Position numbers and translations under genes: made by a program. Shown here in pieces: positions 9,150-16,988 of a DNA stretch of 64,000 nt (its first letter is position 1; each line of letters opens with the position of its first letter). The notes beneath the pieces are model-generated. The model was not told the origin of the DNA. It saw only the letters and a program-made list of their open reading frames with translations, and did not search any database. Origin of the DNA: Nakamurella sp. PAMC28650 (GTDB lineage Bacteria > Actinomycetota > Actinomycetes > Mycobacteriales > Nakamurellaceae); assembly GCF_014303395.1 (NCBI RefSeq), contig NZ_CP060298.1, positions 2,542,001 to 2,606,000 of the forward strand, written 5' to 3'.

Positions 9150-10139
9150 TCAGTCCCGGGAGCCGTCCAACAGCGCACGCACGAACGCCAGCTGGTCCTG
9201 CACCTGGAACGGTCCGCCGCCCTCGTGGCCGTTGTAGGGGTACACGGAGATCTGCTTGTCCGGATGGGACCAGTTGTTGTAGGCGGCGAAGACGGTGGAC
9301 GGCGGGCAGATCTGGTCCATCAGGGCGGCCGAGAACAGGGTCGGCGCGGAGGCCCGGGCGGCGAAGTGCACGCCGTCGAAATAGGACAGCGTGTGGAACG
9401 CATTCTCGATACCGCCCCGATGGGCCGAGCAGTACTCCGCGATTTCCAGATAGGGCCGCGCGTCGGTGATCTCGGTGCCTCGCCGCATGTGGCAGAGGAA
9501 CGGGACATCCGGCATCGCGCCGAGCAGACCGGGGACCAGGCCGGCGACCGCGATCGTGATCCCACCGCCCTGGCTGACGCCGGCGACCACGATCCGCTGC
9601 GCATCCAGCAGTGGGTGCTCGGTGACCACCTCGGTCGCGCGGACCGCGTCGGTGAACACCCGCCGGTAGTAGTAGGCCTGCGGGGATTCGATGCCCATCG
9701 TCATGAAACCGGGGGAGTGCGGACCGACCGGCCCGGGATGGTCGCTGGTGGCCCCCACGCTGAACGTCGCCGACCCCTGGCTGCGGGTGTCGACGATGAG
9801 GTGGGCGTATCCGGCGGCGGCCCACACCAGGTGGTCGTGCGGGAACCCCCGACCGCCGGAGTAGCCGATGTATTCCACGACGGTCGGTAGGGGAGTCGTT
9901 GTGCCGCTGGGCATCACCAGCCAGGCGGCGATCCGCTGGCCGCCCCAACCGGCGAAGCTGACGTCGAAGACGTCGACGAGCGGGAGCCCGGCGTCCACCG
10001 CGGTGAAGGTGGGGGACAGGGGGAATTCCCTGGCCTCGGCGAGGGTCAGCCCCCAGAACGCGTCGAAGTCCTCGGGCGGCACCAGGCCGGCCTCGTACTC
10101 GCGAAGATCCTTCAGTGCCAGGTCGAACTGAACTGCCAT
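9150..10139 (-). CDS. Acetylxylan esterase / cephalosporin-C deacetylase family protein
   Basis: The 329-residue protein matches AXE1-family alpha/beta hydrolases in length and motifs. It has the RSQG-containing stretch VDTRSQGSATF, the nucleophile elbow GVSQGG (about residue 183), the acid region ALMDQICPPSTVFAAYN and the histidine motif NGHEGGG. There is no signal peptide, so it is cytoplasmic and probably removes acetyl groups from imported xylo-oligosaccharides or similar esters. The start ATG 10139 has a GAAGG ribosome-binding-like sequence. It lies just upstream of the CocE-type lipoprotein gene on the same strand, 78 bp apart. Confidence 0.88.
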   Translation of the reverse strand: MAVQFDLALKDLREYEAGLVPPEDFDAFWGLTLAEAREFPLSPTFTAVDAGLPLVDVFDVSFAGWGGQRIAAWLVMPSGTTTPLPTVVEYIGYSGGRGFPHDHLVWAAAGYAHLIVDTRSQGSATFSVGATSDHPGPVGPHSPGFMTMGIESPQAYYYRRVFTDAVRATEVVTEHPLLDAQRIVVAGVSQGGGITIAVAGLVPGLLGAMPDVPFLCHMRRGTEITDARPYLEIAEYCSAHRGGIENAFHTLSYFDGVHFAARASAPTLFSAALMDQICPPSTVFAAYNNWSHPDKQISVYPYNGHEGGGPFQVQDQLAFVRALLDGSRD

Positions 10140-10459
10140 GCCTTCGATCCGCCTATCGTCGTCGTGGTCCTGACGGCCACCTTAGGCCACCCGCAGCAGG
10201 GCGCGAATGGCCGCGTCCAGGGCATCGACCGACAGTCGAGTTCAGAGCTGGTGGAGGCCGATACATCACAGCGCACCACTCGCCCGGATCCGGCGACAGC
10301 AGGCGGCCATTCACCATGGCTCGTCCAACCGCGCTCGGATTCACCGTCGTGCATCCGCCTCACGCTGTCCCGCGCTGTTCATCGTGGCGGTCAGGTGGGC
10401 CGGCGCGAATATCGCTCTGCTGCCGGAGCAACCAGCCGCCTGACCGTGAAAATTGTTCA
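10140..10459. other. Intergenic region without a recognisable gene
   Basis: These 320 bp lie between the start of the acetylxylan-esterase-like gene and the stop of the CPBP protease gene, both on the reverse strand. Short frames exist on both strands but are arginine/proline-rich shadows with no domain and no ribosome binding site. The stretch must hold the esterase promoter; no strong hairpin terminator was seen. Confidence 0.5.
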
Positions 10460-11326
10460 CTACTGCGAACTCTGCGGAATGAGTACCGACGGACGACCTC
10501 GCCGCCGAGCAGACAGTTCGGCACCCACGAGGACGACTGCTTGGACCATGACCACCGTACTGACGACCGCTGCTACGAGGTCGCTTGCAGCCGCTGTCGC
10601 GGTGACCATGTCGAAGCCGGCGTGCCAGACCGCGACGAGGGCGATGCTGCCGCCGGATCGGTTGTACAGCCAGCCCAGCACGATCGATCCGGCCATCAGC
10701 CCGAGCAGCCAACCGACGACCGTACCTGCTGTGAAGGTGCGGAAGTTGTCGATCACGAGGAACATCGGCAGATGCCAGCCGGCCCAGATCAGTGAGAGCA
10801 CCAGCATCGCTCTCAACGGCGACAGTCGCCGCTGCAGGGCCGGGAGGGCGAAACCGCGCCACCCGGTTTCCTCGCCGAAGCCGTTGACCAGGAGTACCAC
10901 CGCGGCGACGCCGATGACGCCGAGACTCAAGGGCAGGCCGCTCATCTGAGCGAAGTCAGCCGTTCCGGGCAGCTGCCGACCTGCGATCCTGTCTGCTATC
11001 AACGCCACCCCGAGCAGGAGCAGCGGGCTGACGGCCCAGGCCCACCATCGCAGGGCCACGTTGATCCGGACCATGCTCGTCAACAGTCGACGCAAACTAC
11101 CCGACCGTGCCGCCACCAGGACGGCGGCTACCATCGGCCCGAGCAACGCCGGGAAATGGGTCGGCCACCCGTGGCCCTGCTGGACCACCAGTCCTGCCAG
11201 GGCCAAAGGCAACAACCACAGCCAACTCAGTCCGTAGGCCAGCAGTATGTAGGCCAGGAGATCCTCGTCCGGACGCCTCGGGGAGTGATGGTGGGAGCTC
11301 ACCGCGGGCGCGGACGCGTCGGTCAC
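10460..11326 (-). CDS. CPBP-family intramembrane glutamic endopeptidase
   Basis: The 288-residue multi-pass membrane protein has about eight hydrophobic segments. It carries the CPBP (CAAX protease/bacteriocin-processing) motifs: FGEETGWRGFALPAL (EE-x3-R) near residue 155 and LIWAGWHLPMFL with the second-site histidine near residue 188. Members cleave within the membrane and are often linked to bacteriocin immunity or surface-protein processing. The GTG start overlaps the stop of the upstream DUF4389 gene by 4 bp (GTGA), so it is the last gene of a three-gene coupled operon with that gene and an SRPBCC protein. Confidence 0.88.
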   Translation of the reverse strand: MTDASAPAVSSHHHSPRRPDEDLLAYILLAYGLSWLWLLPLALAGLVVQQGHGWPTHFPALLGPMVAAVLVAARSGSLRRLLTSMVRINVALRWWAWAVSPLLLLGVALIADRIAGRQLPGTADFAQMSGLPLSLGVIGVAAVVLLVNGFGEETGWRGFALPALQRRLSPLRAMLVLSLIWAGWHLPMFLVIDNFRTFTAGTVVGWLLGLMAGSIVLGWLYNRSGGSIALVAVWHAGFDMVTATAAASDLVAAVVSTVVMVQAVVLVGAELSARRRGRPSVLIPQSSQ

Positions 11327-12816
11327 GGCCCACCTCGGCTACCTACCGGTTCCGGGGTGCGGGGGTCGGCGGGCCCGACGCTGAGCTGCCACGGCGGCGG
11401 GATGGTCGGTTCGGTCCCGCCCTGGTCGAGGCGGAACGGCGGGTACTGGTCGGTCATCAGCGCCGCGTAGGCGATGACCCGGTAGATCCAGCGGTTCATC
11501 CCGACGATCAGGTCGTAGAGCGACCGTGGGTACCGACCGGTGAACAGCAGCACGCAACCGGCAACGACGACGAGCAGTCCGAGCACGCCTCCGCCCCCGA
11601 TCGGGCCGAGGGCGAACCGGTCACCGCCCACGGAACTCCACCCGAACCAATTGCCGACCATCAGCGAGAGGATCAGGTAGTGCGGAATGGCCAGCAGCCA
11701 CCATTTGACGAGCACCAGACCGCGGGAAAGTCTGGCCGGGTAGGCGATGTCCAGCACGACGGGGTAGGCCGGGGCACTGCCCAGGGTGAACGGCGGGTAC
11801 TGGTCGGTGCCGATACCGCCGGCGAACGCGTAATAGGAAACGCGGCACGTCCAGCGCAGCACGCCGCGGTTGAAGTCGAACAACGATCGTGGGTAGGCGC
11901 CGGTGAGCAGGATCGCGAATCCGGCGATCGCGGTGACCACGACGAAGGCCGGCCACAGGACGCTCAGGATGAGAAAATGGGGGATGGCCAGGATCCATTT
12001 GACCAACCACCGCCACCGGGACAGCCCCGGGTCCAGCCGGGCGGTCAGCACCACGGGGTGATCGCCGGTCGCCAGGTTGCGCGGACGGCCTGCGCGACGC
12101 ACGGCCCCCCAGGGAGCGCCCGTCTGCCCTTCCTCAGAGGGATGTCGCCGGTTGCCCGACGCGCCCGCGATGATCAGGCCGATGGCGCCGCCCGTGATCA
12201 GCAGGCCGAGTCCCAGCAGGATCACGGCCAGCGGTAGCAGGGCGGGTGCCTTCACCCCGAAGGTCGCGCCGGCGAGGATTCCGGCGGATCCGTCGGCGTT
12301 CATCACCACCATCTCCCACTGGCCACCAGTGACGGTGTAGTGAAGTTCCTGCGGGCCGGTTCCGCTGACTTTCGTGATCCAGAACGTCTGGGCCGTCGGC
12401 GCTGTCGTGGCGGCGGTCCCGGCGCCGTGGCGGTAGACGGGTGTGGCGCCGGCGGTCAACGAGGTGACCTCGTCGTGGGCCACGCCCCCGAGATAGGCGT
12501 CCACCTCGGCGGCCGGTCCGACGCCGACGAAGATCTGGCGCCCGGGATCGGTCGCGGTGACGCGCAGCCGGATGTCGGTGCGCACCGAATCGGTCAGCCA
12601 GTTCGGGGTACCGAGATCCGCGGTGACGGCGGGATCCCGCGCGGTGATCGCCGCGGTCGGAGAGCGCAGACCAGATACCGACAGCGAGAAGTAGCCCGCA
12701 GCATCACGACCGAAGGCGTACCCCATCCCCAGACCGCCCCCGCCCAGCAGTAGACCTATGCCTGGCAGCAGTAGTAGGCAGCCCACGATCAGAGCGAGAA
12801 TTCGACCTGGTCTCAT
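11323..12816 (-). CDS. DUF4389-domain membrane protein (two copies of the domain)
   Basis: The product is about 497 residues. It has an N-terminal membrane anchor, an extracytoplasmic region (residues 40-190), a central membrane hairpin, and then two successive DUF4389 units marked by WLVKWILAIPHFLIL...YPRSLFDFNRGVLRW...TDQYPPF and LVKWWLLAIPHYLIL...YPRSLYDLIVGMNRW...TDQYPPF. I start it at ATG 12816, within an ATGA overlap with the SRPBCC gene and after the GAGGGATG ribosome binding region; the open frame further upstream only shadows that gene. Function unknown. It is coupled to the CPBP protease downstream. Confidence 0.85.
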   Translation of the reverse strand: MRPGRILALIVGCLLLLPGIGLLLGGGGLGMGYAFGRDAAGYFSLSVSGLRSPTAAITARDPAVTADLGTPNWLTDSVRTDIRLRVTATDPGRQIFVGVGPAAEVDAYLGGVAHDEVTSLTAGATPVYRHGAGTAATTAPTAQTFWITKVSGTGPQELHYTVTGGQWEMVVMNADGSAGILAGATFGVKAPALLPLAVILLGLGLLITGGAIGLIIAGASGNRRHPSEEGQTGAPWGAVRRAGRPRNLATGDHPVVLTARLDPGLSRWRWLVKWILAIPHFLILSVLWPAFVVVTAIAGFAILLTGAYPRSLFDFNRGVLRWTCRVSYYAFAGGIGTDQYPPFTLGSAPAYPVVLDIAYPARLSRGLVLVKWWLLAIPHYLILSLMVGNWFGWSSVGGDRFALGPIGGGGVLGLLVVVAGCVLLFTGRYPRSLYDLIVGMNRWIYRVIAYAALMTDQYPPFRLDQGGTEPTIPPPWQLSVGPADPRTPEPVGSRGGP

Positions 12817-13574
12817 CGCACTGCATCCCTCATTTCGTGCTCGACGAGCTCGTTGCTCTGCGGGCCAACGGAAATGGACGGTGCGGGGACCGTCTGCTCG
12901 GCACGCTTCTTGATTCCGCGGAGCATCCGAACGCTCATCACACAGCTGACCAGCTCGGCCGGCTGCACGATCAACCCTGCCCACCGGCGGGTGTACCAGT
13001 AGCGTTCGCGGACGACCAGCCGACTGGTCCCGTCCGGCGCGGACCGGATGACGAAGGCCCAGGTGAAGTCGTACGGGGTCGGAATCGGACCCATCGGAAT
13101 GCTGCCGCGCAGGACGAGGGCCCGGCCGGGCTCCACGGTGGCCACGGAAAGTGGAACCTGCGGCGCCAGGTTGATCTCGTGGCCGACCGCGACGTCCTGC
13201 CAGTCGGAGTGGACGCGGTCCGCGCTGTGGATGTCGCAGCGGACGAGGTTCTCCAGGACGTCGTAGCTGTAGAACCCGCCCCGGGCCTGCCCGAGTTGGG
13301 CGATCCACGGCCAGATATCCTCCGCTGCAGCCTGAATGAAAATGGCCCGGGTGACGACGACATCCGCAACCGGCAAAAACTCGTCACCGGGCAGCCCCAG
13401 CACGCCCTCGACGTCGGTGGCCCCCCACCGGAGGTATCGCCGTCGGATCAACGCCGCGGCCAGCACCGCACCGCTCGCCGTGGCCAGGCGCGTCGGCTTC
13501 CACTGCGTGCGACCGGGTTCGGACCCCAGCACACCGTTGACGATGGAGACAAAAGCGATGATGACGTTCGTCAT
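12813..13574 (-). CDS. SRPBCC-family (START-like) protein with N-terminal hydrophobic segment
   Basis: The 253-residue protein has a short N-terminal hydrophobic stretch and an SRPBCC/polyketide-cyclase-like fold. The recognisable block is EDIWPWIAQLGQARGGFYSYD...IHSAD, followed by the edge strands YDFTWAFVI and RLVVRERYW. Such proteins bind hydrophobic ligands in a deep cavity. It is the first gene of a translationally coupled operon (ATGA overlap with the DUF4389 gene, then GTGA to the CPBP protease). GGGAAGG lies upstream of ATG 13574. Ligand and role are unknown. Confidence 0.8.
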   Translation of the reverse strand: MTNVIIAFVSIVNGVLGSEPGRTQWKPTRLATASGAVLAAALIRRRYLRWGATDVEGVLGLPGDEFLPVADVVVTRAIFIQAAAEDIWPWIAQLGQARGGFYSYDVLENLVRCDIHSADRVHSDWQDVAVGHEINLAPQVPLSVATVEPGRALVLRGSIPMGPIPTPYDFTWAFVIRSAPDGTSRLVVRERYWYTRRWAGLIVQPAELVSCVMSVRMLRGIKKRAEQTVPAPSISVGPQSNELVEHEMRDAVR

Positions 13575-13692
13575 GAGCGCAGGGCCTTCCCATGGTCGCG
13601 GAGAAAGGTCATCCGCGCTGGACGAGCTCCGTTGACCAATTCTTCGTCCATCCCCGCGATCGCGGCAGAGGCGAAGGTCCCCGTCGGCGAGG

Positions 13693-13734
13693 GTCGAGCG
13701 TCAGTGGTCGAGCGTCAGTGGTCGAGCGTCGGTG
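13693..13734. repeat. 14-bp tandem repeat, three copies
   Basis: GTCGAGCGTCAGTG is repeated at 13693-13706 and 13707-13720, with a third copy at 13721-13734 that differs by one base. It lies in the gene-free stretch 13575-13917, about 120 bp upstream of the SRPBCC operon start. It may be a regulatory array or simple slippage; the wider stretch holds no gene I can support. Confidence 0.75.
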
Positions 13735-13780
13735 CGGGCGAGCGCGCACGGGACAGCACGGCGATGTACCGGCAAGCGAA

Positions 13781-13833
13781 GAGCCGGTCCCGGGGCTCGG
13801 AGGGTAAACCCTCCTGGGCACCGGAACCGGCTC
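13781..13833. terminator. Nested inverted repeat, possible bidirectional terminator
   Basis: An outer stem (13781-13793 with 13821-13833, GAGCCGGTcCCGG against CCGGaACCGGCTC) encloses an inner hairpin GGAGGGT-AA-ACCCTCC (13799-13814). It lies between the end of the small gene at 13918 and the start of the SRPBCC operon, where a terminator for the hsp20 transcript would be expected. There is no T-run. Confidence 0.5.
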
Positions 13834-13917
13834 CTGGTGAGTGAATGATCATCTGGTGTTCAAGAATCGCGCGATCGACTGCCTCCTTCGCTCGAGTCGG
13901 TCAGGATGTCGGAGCGG

Positions 13918-14190
13918 TCACCGCCCGGCGACGCAAGGCGGTGAGCGCTCCCGGCCGGAGTCCCGGCCCGGGCCCGCCGTGGTCCCCACCGAGATCCTCC
14001 GACGGAGGGGGGTCCGTCGCCGCGGCAGGTTCGAACCCGGCTGTCGGCGGCAGCCAGTGGAGGTCGTCCGCGACTGCTCGGGCGCCGGCCATTCGGCGGC
14101 GATCATCGCCTCGAACTCCGCCCGCACCAGTTCGTCGTCGAGCCACAGCCCGAGAAATACCCCTGTCTCAGCGATCTCGTCTCTGGTCAT
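13918..14190 (-). CDS. Small conserved-looking protein downstream of hsp20
   Basis: The 90-residue product begins MTRDEIAETGVFLGLWLDDE and continues LVRAEFEAMIAAEWP. This acidic helical N-terminus resembles short proteins that I recall beside Hsp20 genes in actinobacteria. The remainder is basic and low in complexity. ATG 14190 is preceded by AGGTGAG at good spacing and lies 40 bp after the hsp20 stop, so the two are probably co-transcribed. A stop-free frame further upstream only shadows hsp20. No function can be named; the basic tail may be degenerate. Confidence 0.55.
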   Translation of the reverse strand: MTRDEIAETGVFLGLWLDDELVRAEFEAMIAAEWPAPEQSRTTSTGCRRQPGSNLPRRRTPLRRRISVGTTAGPGRDSGRERSPPCVAGR

Positions 14191-14230
14191 CTGACTCACC
14201 TGTCCGGGTCGGCCTGTCACGAAGCCGGGA

Positions 14231-14665
14231 TCAGGCGTCGACGAGTGGCCGGTCCTGCTGCGCCGGCTGGTCGATCCGGATCTTGCGCGGCTTGGCCTTC
14301 TCGGCCACCGGGATACGCAACGTGAGGACCCCGCCGTCGTAGGCGGCGCGCACCCGATCGGTGTCCAGCGTGTCACCCAGGATCAGCTGCCGGCTGAACA
14401 CCCCCCGCGGGCGCTCCGCAGCGACGAATTCGCGGTCACCCTGCGCCGGTGTGCGTTCCGCCCTCACGGTCAGCACGTTGCGCTCCACGTCCAGATCGAT
14501 CGAATCCGGGTCGACCCCGGGCAGATCGAACTCGACGACGAACTCGTGGCCCTCCCGCCACGCATCCATCGGCATGGCCGACGGGCGGGCCAGTGTGCCG
14601 GGTGTTCCGAAGACCTGCTGGCTCAGCCGGTCGAACTCCCGGAACGGATCAGTGCGCATCAGCAT
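14231..14665 (-). CDS. hsp20: Hsp20/alpha-crystallin small heat-shock protein
   Basis: The 144-residue product begins [14 protein letters not shown] and holds a complete alpha-crystallin domain: [28 protein letters not shown], then the [15 protein letters not shown] block and the closing [21 protein letters not shown]. It is an ATP-independent holdase that binds unfolding proteins during stress. ATG 14665 was preferred over the further-upstream in-frame start because GGAGGTGG sits 4-5 nt before it. It is divergent from a MerR/HspR-like regulator gene, with an inverted repeat between them, so heat or stress repression by that regulator is the likely control. Confidence 0.92.
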   Translation of the reverse strand: MLMRTDPFREFDRLSQQVFGTPGTLARPSAMPMDAWREGHEFVVEFDLPGVDPDSIDLDVERNVLTVRAERTPAQGDREFVAAERPRGVFSRQLILGDTLDTDRVRAAYDGGVLTLRIPVAEKAKPRKIRIDQPAQQDRPLVDA

Positions 14666-14712
14666 TGGTTCCACCTCCACAGACAGTCAAATTGGTCGAT
14701 GCCCTATCCGTC

Positions 14713-14743
14713 ATCACCGGTCCTGATGTGTAGTCCCGGTGAT
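14713..14743. promoter_or_regulatory. Inverted repeat in the hsp20-merR divergent promoter
   Basis: ATCACCGG (14713-14720) and CCGGTGAT (14736-14743) form a perfect 8-bp inverted repeat in the 141-bp divergent intergenic region, extended by CTATC/GATAG partners. It is not the canonical HspR box, but it is the obvious candidate operator for the divergently encoded regulator. A TTTTTT run follows on the plus strand, so a hairpin role is the alternative. Confidence 0.5.
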
Positions 14744-14806
14744 AGGTTTTTTATAGCAGCGGCCGCGCTGTCGCCGCAAGTGTGAACATCATGAGAGGAA
14801 CATGAG

Positions 14807-15091
14807 TTGGCCGACCTGCCCTCAGCTGACGATGCGAGAGGTATCTACGGCATCTCCGTCGCCGCCGAGCTCACCGCCATCGGCGTGCAGAACATCCGTT
14901 CCTACGAACGGCGCGGCCTCCTCGAGCCTGCCCGTACCACCGGCGGGACCCGTCGCTACAGCAACGACGACCTGACGCGCCTCCGACGAATCAGGGACCT
15001 GCTGGCCGGTGGCCTCAACCTGGCGGGCATCATCCTCGTCCTGCAACTGGAACTCGAGAATGCCGACCTACGGGCACAACTGGACAGATGA
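14807..15091 (+). CDS. MerR-family regulator, HspR-like
   Basis: The 94-residue protein is a minimal MerR: a winged helix (ISVAAELTAIGVQNIRSYERRGLLEPARTTGGTRRYSNDDL) and a short helix (GGLNLAGIILVLQLELENADLRAQL) in place of the effector domain. The ISVAAEL start, GGTRRYS wing and LNLAGI helix are typical of HspR/HspR-like repressors of heat-shock genes. TTG 14807 follows GAGAGGAAC. An ATG at 14802 is out of frame with the domain. Its divergent position beside hsp20 strongly suggests local repression of hsp20 and itself. Confidence 0.85.
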   Translation: MADLPSADDARGIYGISVAAELTAIGVQNIRSYERRGLLEPARTTGGTRRYSNDDLTRLRRIRDLLAGGLNLAGIILVLQLELENADLRAQLDR

Positions 15092-15527
15092 CGCCAGGTC
15101 CGCGCGCGTCGATCCGCATCGCGGTCGGTGACGGCCGGCTCCCTGATCGCCAGCAGGCCGGACACCTTCGTCGCGTCGGCCGGCTTTTCGGTGCCGCAGT
15201 CTTCGGCCAGGTCCGCCCGGACGCCGGTGACGGAGGCGCCTTGCGGTGCGGCCAGGTTCGTCCACCCATTCACCCGGCTACCTCGGCACCCGCCAGGATC
15301 TCAGAGAAGTGCGGGTTCGGTCCCTTCGACGGGGTATTACCCCTCCCAAGGGACCGAATCGCCCGGGCCATTGCTGAATTTTAAGTGGCCCTGGTGGAAT
15401 CGAGTCGGGTTGATCCGACTTGTCCCATTTCATCCGCCAACAACAGGTGTCACATTCTTTCAAGTGAAGGTCAAATGCTTTCACTTCGCAGAACGGTTGA
15501 CATCTGGTCGACATATGGAGGAAATTA
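15092..15527. other. Gene-free stretch with former promoter region of the rhamnosidase gene
   Basis: These 436 bp separate the MerR gene from the ISL3 insertion. They hold the nested hairpin at 15316-15358 and, near the IS, AAGTGAAG/CTTTCACTT partners around 15463-15487 and a TTGACA (15497-15502). Before the IS inserted, this sequence lay directly upstream of the GH78 gene and probably contained its promoter and operator. A reverse-strand open stretch (to 15273) overlaps the MerR gene and is not convincing. Confidence 0.45.
15316..15358. terminator. Nested hairpin, probable terminator of the MerR gene
   Basis: TTCGGTCCCTT (15316-15326) pairs perfectly with AAGGGACCGAA (15348-15358) around an inner GGGGT-ATT-ACCCC hairpin (15331-15343). 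The architecture matches the nested hairpin at 13781-13833. It lies 225 bp after the regulator's stop. A terminator is most likely; a decayed palindromic mobile repeat is the alternative. Confidence 0.5.
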
Positions 15528-16907
15528 GGCTCTTGTGACGTTCTCGTGGGCGTCTTGACCCCTGGTTGTGGGCGACACACCGTGCCCGGTATAGCTTCTG
15601 GATTATCTAGAAACAGTCACTATCCAGGAGCACGGTGTGCGCGGTGTAACGATATGGCGAAAGCTGCTCGGTGTCGAGCAACTGCAGGTGCTGGACATGG
15701 AGTGGGAGGGGGCCGCCGGCCAGCAGGTGCTGGTCGTCTCGGTGCGTGCGACGAAGGGCGCCCGGAGCAGGTGCAGTCGATGCCGACGTAGATGCCGGGC
15801 TATGACCAGGGCGGTGGGATTCGTCGGTGGCGGTCGCTGGACTGGGGGTCAACGATGGTGTTCCTGCAGGCTGCGGCCCCGCGGGTGAGTTGCCAGAGGC
15901 ACGGGGTGGTGGTCGCCGCGGTGCCGTGGGCCCGACCCGGCGCGCGGGCAACCCGAGCGTTTGAAGACCAGTGCGCGTGGTTGGCGGCGCACACCGCTTC
16001 GTCGGTGGTGGCGCAGTTGATGCGGACGTCGTGGCGGCACGTGAGCGCAATCATCGAGCACGTCGTCGCCGACGGTTTGGCCGGCCGGGACGTGCTCGCG
16101 GGGCTGCAGCGGATCGGCATCGATGAAATCTCCCACCGCAAAGGCCAGCGGTATCTGACGTGCGTGGTCGATCAAGACTCCGGCAGATTGGTGTGGGCCG
16201 CACCGGGCCGCAACAGCGACACCCTGGGTCGGTTCTTCGACCAACTCGGCCCAGAACGGGCGGCGGCGTTGACGCACGTCTCGGCCGACGGGGCGCAGTG
16301 GATCCACGACACCGTGACGGCCCGCGCGCCGCAGGCGGTGCTGGGATTGGATCCGTTTCATATCGTGGGGTGGGCCACCCGGGAGTTGGACAAGGTCCGT
16401 CGTCAGACGTGGAACACGCTGCGGGGTAGGAGTAGCTCTGCGCAGGCGTCGTCGGTGAAGGGCAGCCGCTGGGCATTGCTGAAAAACCCGGCGGACCTGT
16501 CCCCGGAGCAACGCGGGTCGGTCGCCTCGATCGCCCAGACCAACCGGCATCTGTATCGGGCGTATCTGCTGAAGGAGCAACTGCGCGCGGTGTTCCAGGT
16601 CAAGGGCCAGGGCGGCCGTGAACTGCTGGCCGGGTGGATCGCCTGGGCCCGCCGCTCCCAACTGCCCGGGTTCATCGCCTTGGCAAAGACGTTGAAGCGG
16701 TTCCAGCAGCTGATCTGGAACACCCTGATCCACCAGATGAGCAACGCTCAGTCCGAGGCCACCAACACTCACCTACGGGCCTTGACCCGCCGGTCCTACG
16801 GCTTTCACAGCCCAGAAGCGTTGATAGCCATGGCGATGCTTACCAGAGGCGGGTTATGCCCGCCGCTACCAGGCCGCTAACTGGCCCACGAAAACGTCAG
16901 GAGACCC
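15528..16907 (+). mobile_element. ISL3-family insertion sequence, copy 1
   Basis: The 1380-bp element has imperfect terminal inverted repeats (GGCTCTTGTGACGTTCTCGT at the left; the right end reads GGGTCTCCTGACGTTTTCGT on the other strand). It is flanked by a perfect 8-bp target duplication GGAAATTA (15520-15527 and 16908-16915), the length typical of ISL3. It is nearly identical to the copy at 33072-34452 but one base shorter, which breaks its transposase. Its right end lies only 81 bp before the GH78 gene. Confidence 0.95.
15637..16880 (+). pseudogene. ISL3-family transposase, frameshifted
   Basis: Compared with the intact 414-residue copy at 33099-34343, this gene lacks one base near 15793 (AGATGCCGGGC here, AGACGGCCGGGC there). 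Translation from GTG 15637 therefore leaves the transposase frame after the cysteine-rich N-terminal zinc-finger region (CSRCRRR). The downstream frame keeps the DDE catalytic region (IDEISHRKG, SADGAQWIHD and NAQSEATN). The element is probably not autonomous but could be moved by the intact copy. Confidence 0.9.
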
Positions 16908-16988
16908 GGAAATTAGCGGTCACAAGCACACCCGGGGGTTCGACGTGCCGTTCAGCGGATCGCCATTCTTGGAACGAAAAGAGCCTTC

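Noticed and set aside
12817-13308. N-terminal extension of the DUF4389 gene
   Set aside because: The sequence only shadows the SRPBCC gene. ATG 12816 with an ATGA overlap is the natural start.
14956-15273. 105-codon reverse-strand frame near the MerR gene
   Set aside because: Overlaps the MerR coding sequence, has no ribosome binding site and shows no recognisable domain.
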